Positions 54,316 to 63,446 of a stretch of 64,000 nt of DNA are shown one piece after another. Under the pieces are notes generated by a model, which saw only the letters and a list, made by a program, of their open reading frames with translations, was not told where the DNA came from and ran no database searches. The stretch's first letter is position 1. Every line of letters begins with the position of its first letter. This stretch comes from Petaurus breviceps papuanus (lineage: Eukaryota; Chordata; Mammalia; Diprotodontia; Petauridae), in the NCBI GenBank assembly GCA_028583685.1, contig JAMXIF010000002.1:61021433-61085432 (forward strand). Reading direction: 5' to 3'. A program made the translations under genes and the position numbers.

Positions 54316-54469
54316 AATTTAATGTTTCCATTGTAATCACATGTAATGTGTTTTATGCATGTAAAAACATTACTCTGAGAAGGTATCTATAGGCTTCACC
54401 ATCCTGCCAGAGGGATCCATGACACCAAGAACCCCAGGTATAAAAGAATGTTCTTTAAGCACTCTCTTA

Positions 54470-55704
54470 ACATGTCATTCCATTACTTGCTATGGAACTC
54501 AGCAGATATCTATTACCTGTCAGATTTACTCCTCAATCGGCCATACAAGGTACTTTGTCAGATGGTTCCAGTTACATGTCCAACCTCATATCTAACTATT
54601 CCTCAAAAGAAACCCTTGCTGCAATCAGGTACCTTTCCTGACCATGCTCCATACACATCCTTCTCATTCTATCTTTGTCATCTTTGTTTCTACATTTTTA
54701 CTTGTGCTGACCTGAAATGTCCTCCTATCTCATCTTAACAAATCTAAACCTTATAATCCTTTCAAATCTAATCTTATGTTCAAATTCTTTTATGAAGCCT
54801 TATGTAACTCACACTTCCTTGCTTCACAATAATATTTCCCCCTTATCTTATCTCTTTCCTATTTGGGTTTTTGTGACATCATTCTCCTTTGCTTCTACTC
54901 CATATTTGAATATACCTTTTCAGTCTCCTCTGCTACATTATCATCCATACTGTATCCAGTCATCCAGGACTTTCCAGTCATCCAGGTTCACTGCCTTGGT
55001 ATTATCCTTAATTTCTTATTCTCCTTCACCCCACATTCAGTTAGATGCTAACTTTCTCATTTCTCTCTCTATAACATCTCTCTAATCTGTGCCCTTCTCT
55101 CTACTCATGCAGCCACTACTTCAGTTCAGGCTTTTATCACTGTTTCCCTTCAAGAGCTTCCTAACTGATCTCCCTATTCTAGATTTCAATACATCCTCCA
55201 CTCTGTTGCCGAAGTAATTTTCTTAAAGTGTGAGTTTGACCATGTTACTATAGTATTCAATAAACTCCAGTGGTTCCCTGTTTTTTAAGGATCAAATATA
55301 AACTCTTTTGCTTGGCATTTAAAACTTTTTACAATCTACTTTTCCAGTAATCTCTTTCACTTACTTTAAGGATCAGCCAAAAGGTCCTTATTATTCATTA
55401 CACATTCCATTCCATTTTCCATCCCTGTGTATTTTTATATTGGCTGTTCCCATTGCTTGGAATGCATTCCCTGTTCACCTTTGCTGTTTGGAATCCTTTC
55501 TTTCCCTTAACAATGGACCCAAAAACCACCTACGATATGAGACCTTTCCTGATCCTCTCAAATGCTAATCCCCACAAAATTACATGTGAACTATTTTCCA
55601 AATAGCTATGTAGATATGTACATTCTGTCCCACAACAAGACTCTATGCTCCTTGAGGGCACAGACTGTTTTGGTTTTGCCTATGTCCCTAGGGTCTAGCC
55701 CAAT
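54470..55704 (+). mobile_element. L2 LINE, ORF2 end and 3' sequence
   Basis: Long sense L2. From about 54,960 it follows the family closely: 'ttcactgccttggtattatc', 'attttcttaaagtgtgagtt', 'tgaccatgttactatagtat', 'ataaactccagtggttccct', 'tcttttgcttggcatttaaa', 'agacctttcctgatcctctc', 'tatgctccttgagggcacag'. The part before 54,960 is less certain. The reading frames here are chance pieces. A SINE splits the tail at 55,705. Confidence 0.8.
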
Positions 55705-55866
55705 TTTTTTTGTTTTTGTTGTTGCTTTTTGGAGGGCAATTGGGGTTAAGTGACTTGCCCAAGGTCACACAGCTAGTTTTTGTGTTAAGTGTCTGAGGCC
55801 AAATTTGAACTCAGGTCCTCCTGACTCCAGGGCTGGTGCTCTATTCACTATGCCACCTAGCCACCT
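55705..55866 (-). mobile_element. tRNA-head SINE (type B, CTCCAAAAAG end) inside L2
   Basis: Antisense: 'ttttggagggcaattggggt', 'taagtgacttgcccaaggtc', 'gaactcaggtcctcctgact', 'ctattcactatgccacctag'. The target duplication gcccaat (55,698-55,704 and 55,867-55,873) lies in the L2 tail. Confidence 0.9.
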
Positions 55867-55920
55867 GCCCAATGTTTGATATATAGTATGTGCATAATAA
55901 ACACCTGTTGCTTGGTTCCT
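55867..55920 (+). mobile_element. L2 3' end, continuation
   Basis: 'gcccaatgtttgatatatag' and 'gtgcataataaacacctgtt' complete the L2 tail interrupted by the SINE. Confidence 0.8.
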
Positions 55921-56034
55921 TTCTCTGAATTCCTACTTCTCAACATTCTAGTTCCTAACATACAATCTAGCATTTGAGTATATGTTATTTTATTGCATTC
56001 TAACTATTTCATATATTTATGTCTTGTCTCCTCA

Positions 56035-56130
56035 TCTAGCCTGTTATGTCCTCAAGGGAAGGGTATTATACCTTCAAATGCTTTTGATTTTGTTTGTTTT
56101 TAGCACTACCTTCTCTCTCTAACATCCAGT
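56035..56130 (+). mobile_element. L2 3'-end fragment
   Basis: 'agcctgttatgtcctcaagg', 'gaagggtattataccttcaa'; weak. Confidence 0.4.
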
Positions 56131-56168
56131 ATTTCAAACAAAGAGAAGGAAATTGCTAATTGTTGTGG

Positions 56169-56301
56169 GGTTTTTTTAGGGCAGTTGGGGTTGTGACTTG
56201 CCCAAGGTCACATGGCTAGTTTTTGTGTTAAGTGTCTGAGGCTAGATTTCTCCTGACTCCAGGACCGGTGCTCTATTCACTGTGCTACCTACCCACCCCC
56301 C
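56169..56301 (-). mobile_element. tRNA-head SINE (type B), internally deleted
   Basis: Antisense: 'tttagggcagttggggttgt', 'gacttgcccaaggtcacatg', 'gaccggtgctctattcactg'. Shorter than its sisters, lacking part of 'tttgaactcaggtcc'. Flanks ctaattgttgt and ctaattgtttt support the insertion. Confidence 0.85.
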
Positions 56302-56344
56302 CTAATTGTTTTTTGATTGATTAATTGAGCATTATATGATGACA

Positions 56345-56515
56345 TGATAGGTAGAGTGCCATAGTTGGTAAATTGCTGATTTTGAAAGCAGGAAGACCTG
56401 GGTCCAAATGCAACCTCTGACACATACTAGCTGTGTAACTGTAGACAAGTAACTCAATCTTTCAATATTCTATGCTACTCTCTAAGACTATAAATTACAC
56501 CAAAAGTGCTGATCT
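56345..56515 (+). mobile_element. MIR-like SINE with marsupial-type 3' body
   Basis: Sense: 'aagcaggaagacctgggtcc', 'aactgtagacaagtaactca', 'ctactctctaagactataaa', 'ttacaccaaaagtgctgatc'. Third copy of the subfamily at 8,371 and 36,525. Confidence 0.8.
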
Positions 56516-56520
56516 TAATA

Positions 56521-56757
56521 TGGGGCAACTGGGTGGTGCAGCAGATAGAGCACAGGGCCTGGAATCAAGAAGATACACGTTCCTGAGCTCAAAGTTGGTC
56601 TCAGACATTTACTAGCTATGTGACTCTGGGCAAGTCACTTAACCCTGGTTACCTCAGTTTCCTCATCTATAAAATGAGCTGGGGAAGGAAATGACAAGCC
56701 CCTCCAGTTCCTTTGCCAAGAAAACCCCAAATGGTCAAGAAGAGTCAGACACAACTG
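56521..56757 (+). mobile_element. MAR1-type CORE-SINE, near full length
   Basis: 'ggggcaactgggtggtgcag', 'atgtgactctgggcaagtca', 'tataaaatgagctggggaag', 'cctttgccaagaaaacccca', 'aagagtcagacacaactg'. Best preserved MAR1 of the window. Confidence 0.9.
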
Positions 56758-56930
56758 GTGGGTGGGTATACAACCAGCTAGGAGAGGGATAGGGAAACAA
56801 GGCTTTGTCAAGATTGAGGAGAGGTTGTGATACCAGTGAAATCTGGGTGAGTTTGTCTGTTGGAAGGGGGGTTCTCAGTGAGGCCTGCTCTGTTGGGCCC
56901 TTCAGCGCTACCACCATTGGATACCTTCCA
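56758..56930. other. No recognisable feature
   Basis: Short unassigned stretch before the CR1 relic. Confidence 0.4.
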
Positions 56931-57284
56931 GCTTGTCAATGTCTTTTCTAAAATGTGGTACCTAGAATTGAAAACAATGTTGCATATGTGGTCTCACCAG
57001 GTCACACTATAGTGGGGCTATTAATTACCTCTCTGATTTGCTATCATATTCCTCTCAAAATGTAGCCTGAGTCCTTCTCTCAAGGCAGCCTAAAATCACA
57101 TTAGCTTCTTTTGTCCACCATACTTCACTCTTTACTCAGACTGAGTTTTCAGCTCATTAAAGCCCCAAGATCTTTTTCATACCAAACATTGTCTGGCTAA
57201 ATCTACTCCATCCTATATTTAAAAAAAAAATTTTAATGTAGGACTTTACATTTATCTCTATTAAATTTCATCCCATTAGCTTCC
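56931..57284 (-). mobile_element. L3/CR1 LINE, part 1
   Basis: Antisense CR1/L3: 'aaatgtggtacctagaattg', 'atgtggtctcaccaggtcac', 'tagtggggctattaattacc', 'gccccaagatctttttcata', 'atttatctctattaaatttc'. Confidence 0.85.
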
Positions 57285-57487
57285 TGAGTAGTAGATTGCT
57301 ATAGCAGATAGAGTGCTAGACTTAGAATCAGAAGGACCTGGGTTCAGATCCCACCTTAGAAATGCACTAGTTGTATGACCCTGGGTAAGTCATTTACCAT
57401 TTCTGGGCATCCTTGGTTTCCTTATCAGTAAAATGAGTTAGCTTTGATGACTTCTAAAGTCCCTTTTAGCTCTAAGTCTATGATTTA
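57285..57487 (+). mobile_element. MIR-type CORE-SINE inserted in CR1
   Basis: Sense: 'tagcagatagagtgctagac', 'gttcagatcccaccttagaa', 'gaccctgggtaagtcattta', 'ttagctctaagtctatgatt'. It splits the CR1: the LINE reads 'cattagcttcctgag' before it and 'agcccaatgttctagc' after. Confidence 0.85.
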
Positions 57488-57734
57488 GCCCAATGTTCTA
57501 GCCCATAGAGGGTTTTTTGATCCTGACTCCATTATCTAATGTGTTAGCTATCCCCTCCTCCTGCCTTTGTATTACATGCAAATTTGATTACCTTCTATGC
57601 CTTCATCTAAGTCATTGACAAAAAATTTGAACATCACAGAACGGATGGCTGGGGCACCATCTCTACCAGTGATCTCCTTCCAGGTTGACACTGATTCATT
57701 AATTATTATTTGTGAGCCAGTGAAAACAGGTTTG
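57488..57734 (-). mobile_element. L3/CR1 LINE, part 2 with reverse-transcriptase frame
   Basis: A minus-strand frame (57,572-57,763) contains FFVNDLDEGIEG, matching the CR1 pattern FxIFINDLDEG just upstream of the FADD motif; only QICM follows where FADDTK is expected. Plus-strand blocks: 'aatgtgttagctatcccctc', 'caagttattga'-type sequence and 'ctccttccaggttgacactg'. Not functional. Confidence 0.85.
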
Positions 57735-58235
57735 ACTGGTACAGCCTTAGCCTCAGCCCCCATGGTGCAAGTATACTAAGACTTAACTGACCCAGAGTCT
57801 AGGCATTGCTTTCCTCCCCAGCAGCTTGCTTGCTGTGGCACATTTAGAGTTAAGTTTCCTGGGTCCATGCCATTCATTCCTCATTCCTTGTTAGGCAACT
57901 CAGAAATAGCTCTGATTTCAGTGGTCTAGACTACCCCATTGCCTTGTCCTATGGGTCACAGGGCAGTCTCCTATTAATGCCACATCAGCTCTTTCTCTAA
58001 AACTCTACACAAGTTTGAGCCCTGAAAGCCTGGAGGCTTGAATCCAAGTATGCAGCTTGTTCATGTCTGAGTCATTAGCCTGACCATGCAGTTCAGAACA
58101 GTGTAAGTTTGGGGGGTGGGGGCAGAAGTCCCCTTTGCTGATGATCTCCATTGATATCTATCCCTCTAACATGGCTGTCCTCCCTATGTGGGAGGGTCAT
58201 CTTCAGTAATAATTTCCTACTTGCACTACATTGTT
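57735..58235. mobile_element. Unidentified insert in CR1
   Basis: About 500 bp between CR1 blocks that should lie close together. No family recognised: 'cagcagcttgcttgctgtgg', 'ttcctgggtccatgccattc', 'ctaacatggctgtcctccct'. Boundaries are approximate and I found no target duplication. A G-rich patch 'ggggggtgggggcagaagtc' lies near 58,110. Confidence 0.4.
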
Positions 58236-59055
58236 CTATGGGCACAGTTATTGAACTGACACCTAACCATTTTATTGTGTAACCCCTATCTCTCCATCTT
58301 GTGCACAAAGGTATCATGGGAAATTTTGTCAAATGCTCAGCTGAAATTCTGGTACATTGTACATATGGCATTTCCCTGATTTACGAGTCCAGTAATGCTT
58401 ACAAAGAATGAAATGAGGTTTGCCTGGAATAATCTGAAGTTATGCTGGGTTTTATTGCTTCCCTTTCTCAATGATCACAAACCATCCCTTTAATAATAAA
58501 TTCCAGACTTCTGTTAGGAATAGTTGTCAAGTTCCCTGGTCTGTTGTTTATTTAATGCCCTGTTTCTCTTTTTCTGAAAATCTAATTGTTTACCATCATT
58601 TAGTCCTGCAGCACCTCTCTTGTTCCATGTGATTTTCCAAAGATTTCTGAAAATGGCTCAATGATCATTCTTACCAGTTCTTTCAGAATCCTAGAATGTC
58701 ATTAAAATGACTCATGACTTCAATTTATTGAGAAGAGCTATGTGCTTTCTCTCTTATCATCTCACTTATTTCTGATTGCAACTCCCTGTTGAACACTTTT
58801 GTTCAATACCTTCTTTCCACTTCAAAAATCATTCTTCTCAGTAGAGGAAACACAAGCAAAATAAGAGTTCATATGTTCTGGTTTTTTTCCAGTATCTTTA
58901 TCAATATTCAATTCACACATCCCCAAACTACCATTAGGGTTCATTGCTTTCCTCTGGTTCTCAAAATAGTTTTCAAGGCTTCATTTTTTTTGGTTTTTGT
59001 CCTTTGCCTCCCCAACCTCAACTTAGTCTGAGCTTTTAGCACTTCTGACACTTCT
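58236..59055 (-). mobile_element. L3/CR1 LINE, part 3
   Basis: Resumes with 'gtaacccctatctctccatc', 'aattttgtcaaatgctcagc', 'gaaatgaggtttgcctggaa', 'atgatcacaaaccatccctt', 'ggctcaatgatcattcttac', and ends near 'agtctgagcttttagcactt'. All antisense and in CR1 order, so the three parts are one insertion. Confidence 0.85.
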
Positions 59056-59074
59056 TACTCCACTGTCATCATTA

Positions 59075-59135
59075 TCATCAAGAAACATTCATTAAGTGCC
59101 TATTATGTAGCAGGCACTGTGTTAAGTGCTGTACT
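59075..59135 (-). mobile_element. L2 3'-end fragment
   Basis: 'gaaacattcattaagtgcct', 'attatgtagcaggcactgtg', 'ttaagtgctgt'. Confidence 0.8.
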
Positions 59136-59339
59136 GTGCATTCATATTCATCTTACATTAGCTACCCTTGTTCTCTTCTCCTCAACACTCCTTTTAAAAA
59201 AATTAGTTGTTTCCATATCATTCTCTTTAGCCTGCCCCCACCCCCATTTTTCTTCCTCAACTGAATACTGTAGATTTAATTCAGTTTATCTCAGTAAGAA
59301 AAGTCTGCCTGCCTGGCTATTATGGGGGAAAGCTTGCCA

Positions 59340-59495
59340 GACTGGGAGAAAGGACTGTGATCTTGCTCTAGCTCTGCCATGATTTGACCAAGACCTTAGG
59401 CAAAGTCACAGAACTTCTGTATTCCAGTTTCTCTTTCTACAAATGGAGGGATCTCTAAGATGCCTTCCAGCTTCAAAACTCTGTGATTTGATGAA
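59340..59495 (+). mobile_element. MIR-type CORE-SINE
   Basis: Sense: 'tgctctagctctgccatgat', 'ttgaccaagaccttaggcaa', 'ttccagtttctctttctaca', 'atgccttccagcttcaaaac'. Confidence 0.75.
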
Positions 59496-59930
59496 TATTG
59501 ATTGAACTCTTTCTGTGTTCGAGACATTATTAACTCCATCCTGTCTGGGAAGTGGGCTACTTCAGGAAGTAGTTTCTCTGACATGGACCTCGGAGATCAC
59601 CTAATCCAAACTCTTCAGTTACATGTTCTTGTGACTCCAAGTGCATAGCATAAGACCATTGGATTGAGGGCTGGCAGGGACTTGAGAGGTCTTTTATTAT
59701 CTGTTCTTCTCCTTTAACTGTTTATTTACTTTCTTTTTTTAAAAATTCTGTTTTATATATGTTTTGCCTTTCTAAGTTACTTCAGATCCTTTATGAAAAC
59801 AAGGAAAAATCTCCAATACATGATCACAGACTGGATTTAGATCTGAAAGGGCCCTCACAGGGCCCCACCCCCTAAATCGGAATTAACTGCACCTACTTGG
59901 TTCTCCTCATTTTTTTTTTTTTGCAAACTG
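59496..59930. other. Unassigned, with MIR scraps
   Basis: 'acctcggagatcacctaatc' (59,588) and 'ttgagggctggcagggactt' (59,664) look like MIR 3' scraps; otherwise nothing recognised. Confidence 0.4.
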
Positions 59931-60805
59931 AATGATTTAAAGCTGTGGAGTAAAAACAGCTGTTGGCTACATTCATATGTAAATGAGGACTTCTCTCTTA
60001 GTTTCTTGCTACCCACTCATAAATCTGTTAAAAAATAATCAAAAGCTTAGAGTGTTAATAATTACACTAAAGTTGGGGATAAAAATCCTAACATCTTCAT
60101 TCTTCCCCCATCGCTCCTGTAGCCTAAGTTTGGGCTTTAAATAAGTTCCTGGGGTTCACATCCATTAAATAATATTTAGGACTCAAAAACACTGACTGTA
60201 TTCCTTAACTGCTGCTTTTGAAACCCCACATTATAAATAATTGGGGATAATTATGAAAGCAGCTGAATAAACTGGAAAAAAGGCTGGGCATTAAAAGAGA
60301 AGCATCAGAGCCCACACATAGATCTTTCTGGAATCGTAGCAATGATCCTTGCCTTCTCTTTAAGCCAAAGGCTTTGCTCAAAGTTAAATTAAAACAAAAT
60401 AAAACATTCTCTACCAAATGACTTTTAGGTATGTGTTTTACAGTTCATAGGAAAACTCAGGGCCTTGTTAGATCCCTAATCTGCAATTCTACTTGACTCC
60501 AGCCTGAGAACCATTTTATCAACAAGTTAATGACTTCTGGTGAGGCCAGGGTGGTCCCCTGATCATAAGGCTTTTGTGATTACCTTCTCTTCCTTGACTT
60601 TTCCCTGCCCCCCACCTCTCCCAGACCACTGGAAATATAATTACTTTGGAAACTTAATTTGGTCCCTCAAGTGGACTTCAAGCAAACCTATTGCTAGAGA
60701 GGTCATTATAGAGAAAAGTAAGGCTTTTAGAAATTAAATAAATTGTTCAATTGCCAAATGGTGCATCTGGCATATTTTAATGAAAGGTCGCAGAACCCCT
60801 GGGGC
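59931..60805. other. Repeat-free AT-rich interval
   Basis: About 0.9 kb without a recognisable repeat, the clearest such interval in the window. It contains several TAAT/ATTA-type motifs ('ttaataattacactaaagtt', 'ataaataattggggataatt'). No splice-bounded exon or domain is seen. A conserved non-coding element is possible, but that is inference. Confidence 0.4.
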
Positions 60806-60819
60806 TAGGAGGCAGGATG

Positions 60820-60877
60820 ACTGGGAAGCCTAGCTGACTTACTGTGTTATAGATGTCCAAATATACATTTCCAATGG
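60820..60877 (+). repeat. Direct repeat, copy 1 (unknown family)
   Basis: 58 bp starting 'actgggaagcctagctgact', repeated at 61,993 with 7 differences by hand count. The preceding ~12 bases also resemble each other. Confidence 0.7.
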
Positions 60878-61087
60878 CAACTCTCTCGCTATTGCTGTGG
60901 GGTGTGTGTTCCTGGCTGTTTCTGGTCTGACATTTTTTTTTTTCGCAGAATTAGTCTTCTCCATTATCTCCTACTGACCATAAAGACATCTGAAAAGATT
61001 CCCCCTAAGGAGACCCAGACCTGTTATTTCCTTTGTGTAGAGAATTCTGAAAGCAGAAACTCCTTCCATCAACAGAGATCTGTAACT

Positions 61088-61222
61088 TACTGGTAATTTA
61101 CAGTTTTAGAGAATTGCCTGGGATTCCCAAGGGATTAAATGACTTTCTGGACATAGGACATGAACCTTGGTCTTCTGGACACTCTATTTAGACCTCTATC
61201 TACCACATTATGCTGCTTCTCA
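61088..61222 (-). mobile_element. MIR-type CORE-SINE
   Basis: Antisense: 'cccaagggattaaatgactt', 'gaccttggtcttctgg'-like order and 'ctaccacattatgctgcttc'. Confidence 0.65.
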
Positions 61223-61992
61223 AAAAGAAAATTCATATTAGATGAATTTAGAAATATGGCATTTTTTTCACTGGACAAAGACAATAATCCATTTCAACAA
61301 ATGATGGAGGATGATGGCAAAACAGTTTAGGAGGAACAAACACAATACCTAATTTGTTTGGGGAAATTGGGAAGAGGAGGTTTTACAATTCATATACCAG
61401 GCCTTAATACTGTTTCAGATGTACCTAAGTAGAAGAGAGAAAGGCACCTGGTTATGTTTGTTTTTATCAATTAATTTTAAAGTGTTAGAAAGGCAATGCT
61501 TTTTAGAGTGATGCTATGGTTAAATATTCTACATATATGTATACCAGTGATTGAAGAACAGGTAGGTTAAATTTTACCACTTCTCTAGGGTTTTCTAGTG
61601 CATTTAAAAAGGGGGTGGGGTGGGTTGAGGGTATTTAGCCTCTCTTTCACTGGATCGGACCTTACCAGTTACTTTCCTTCACTCTGCACTCCAGTTCCAT
61701 TTAACCACTTAGCAACCAGATTGGGTTTTACAAAGAAATATTTAAAACCTTTGGCAAAAACAAACATATGAACATGATCCCCTACTACCTGGGTGAAAGG
61801 CATAATTACTCATTTATGTCACTTTAAGTTTACACCTTAACTCATTTTCTATGCAGCCTAGTCCCACCTAGTTGCAAGACTAAACCCCACCTCACCTCAT
61901 CTTGTGCTTAAATCCTATGCTCAAATCTTGTTTTCCTGCAGAGCTGGCTGGGACATCTATTGTGGAATTGTACTGCAACAAGAGGCTGGAAG
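61223..61992. other. No recognisable repeat or gene
   Basis: About 0.77 kb unassigned, lying between the two copies of the direct repeat. Confidence 0.4.
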
Positions 61993-62050
61993 ACTGGGAA
62001 GCCTAGCTGAGCTACTGTGTTATAAATGTCTAAACACACATTTCCAGTGG
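61993..62050 (+). repeat. Direct repeat, copy 2 (unknown family)
   Basis: 'actgggaagcctagctgagc' and onward, partner of 60,820-60,877, 1,173 bp downstream. Confidence 0.7.
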
Positions 62051-62490
62051 TCTACATGATTGATTCCAGGTTGCAGCCTCTACAACCTGTGCCTAGAACT
62101 GAAAAAGACAAATAATGCAGTCAAAGCCCCAAGCCCATTTCTCAGGGCCATAGGGCTGAAAAGGTTGAGGAGGCAGTTCTTCCCCTCACCCAGCTCATAT
62201 CACGGTCCCTGTTCCTGGGTGTACTAAATTTATCCCCTAGGACACCACCAGAAAGATTGTCTCAGTTCGGCAGTTTTAAAGATGCAGCCTATCCTGAATA
62301 TTTGGCCAATGGAAACAGCTGTTTGCACCTACATGGCAGGGGAGAGCAAAATGTTTTCTCCTAGAAGTTCCAGAAGTAGGTCCCAGTAGATTCCACGTAG
62401 ATCTTCTAACTTAGGTGATCTAGGCATGTGTCAAAGCACTATTACTTATGGAAAGGCGAAAAAGTAGTATCATTTAGAATCCTACTTTTC
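62051..62490. other. No recognisable feature
   Basis: Unassigned stretch before the SINE cluster. Confidence 0.4.
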
Positions 62491-62508
62491 AAGAAAATTT
62501 GTCTCCCA

Positions 62509-62669
62509 GGGGCAGCTCGGTGGCGCAGTGAATAGAACACTGGCCCTGGAGTTAAGAGAACCTCAGTTCAAATCCAGTCTCAGACACTTGACACACTTAC
62601 TAGCTATGTGACCCTGGGCAAGTCACTTAACCTCGATTACCTTACTTTCCTCCCTCTAAAAAAAAAGAA
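62509..62669 (+). mobile_element. tRNA-head SINE (type B)
   Basis: Sense: 'ggggcagctcggtggcgcag', 'tgaatagaacactggccctg', 'tgaccctgggcaagtcactt'. An 18-bp target duplication with one difference, aagaaaatttgtctccca (62,491-62,508) and aagaaaatttggctccca (62,670-62,687), indicates a young insertion. Confidence 0.95.
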
Positions 62670-62735
62670 AAGAAAATTTGGCTCCCAACTGTAGTATCTA
62701 TTTTATTTGTATCTTAAGTCACTCAGATATATTCT

Positions 62736-62893
62736 TTTTTTTTGGAGGGGGGGAAGGCAGGGCAATTGAGGTTAAGTTACTTGCCCAAGGTCACATGGCT
62801 AGTAAGTGCTAAGTGTCTGAGACCAGATTTGAACTCAGGTCCTCCTGACTCCAGGGCCAGTGCTCTATTCACTGCACCACCTAGCCACCCCAA
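62736..62893 (-). mobile_element. tRNA-head SINE (type B)
   Basis: Antisense: 'ggcagggcaattgaggttaa', 'cttgcccaaggtcacatggc', 'tcaggtcctcctgactccag'. 16-bp duplication cactcagatatattct (62,720-62,735) and cactcaaatatattct (62,894-62,909). Confidence 0.95.
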
Positions 62894-62939
62894 CACTCAA
62901 ATATATTCTAACCTAACTAACTAATTAGTACTGATTTTC

Positions 62940-63091
62940 TGGATCATGGATTTAAAACTAGAAGGGACCTTGGAGGTCATCTAACCTAGGTCCCTTGTTT
63001 TATGAATGAAGGAAACAAAGCAAAAGGGATTCCTAAAGTCACAGATACTAAATGGCAAAGCCTGAATTTGAACCCAATTCCAAACTAACAT
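62940..63091 (-). mobile_element. MIR, left part, split by a SINE
   Basis: Antisense: 'atcatggatttaaaactaga', 'agggaccttggaggtcatct', 'aatttgaacccaattccaaa'. The remainder follows the SINE at 63,267. Confidence 0.9.
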
Positions 63092-63266
63092 ATTTTTTTT
63101 TTTTTGCCTTTTTGGAGGACAATTGGGATTAAGTAACTTGCCCAAAGTTACACGGCTGGTTTTTTGTGTGTGTGGGTGTGGGTGTTAAGTGTCTGAGGCT
63201 GGAACCGAACTCAGGTCCTCCTGATTTTGGGCCGGCACTTTACTCACTGCGCCACCTAGCCGCCCT
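63092..63266 (-). mobile_element. tRNA-head SINE (type B, CTCCAAAAAG end, TG insert) inside a MIR
   Basis: Antisense: 'cctttttggaggacaattgg', a TG-rich insert, 'gaactcaggtcctcctgatt', 'ctcactgcgccacctagccg'. A perfect 12-bp duplication ccaaactaacat (63,080-63,091 and 63,267-63,278). Same subfamily as 37,087. Confidence 0.95.
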
Positions 63267-63305
63267 CCAAACTAACATTCTTTCCAATGAGCTATGCCAC
63301 CTCTC
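63267..63305 (-). mobile_element. MIR, right part
   Basis: 'tccaatgagctatgccacct' completes the MIR. Confidence 0.75.
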
Positions 63306-63307
63306 AT

Positions 63308-63400
63308 TTTTGGGTACCTGTTATGTGCCCAGGACCTTACTAAGTGCTTTGGGGGTGATATAGAAACATAGCCTTACCCCCATGAAGTTTATAATATAAT
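63308..63400 (-). mobile_element. L2 3'-end fragment
   Basis: 'ggtacctgttatgtgcccag', 'gaccttactaagtgctttgg', 'catgaagtttataatataat'. Confidence 0.75.
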
Positions 63401-63446
63401 CATATCTATATATATAGTATATATGCATATATGTATATATATATAT
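63401..63446. repeat. TA/TG-rich simple repeat
   Basis: 'atctatatatatagtatata' and 'tatgtatatatatatatt'. Confidence 0.85.

Noticed and set aside
57572-57763. 63-codon minus-strand frame that looks like a small protein
   Set aside because: It contains the CR1 reverse-transcriptase block NDLDEG and is a LINE remnant.
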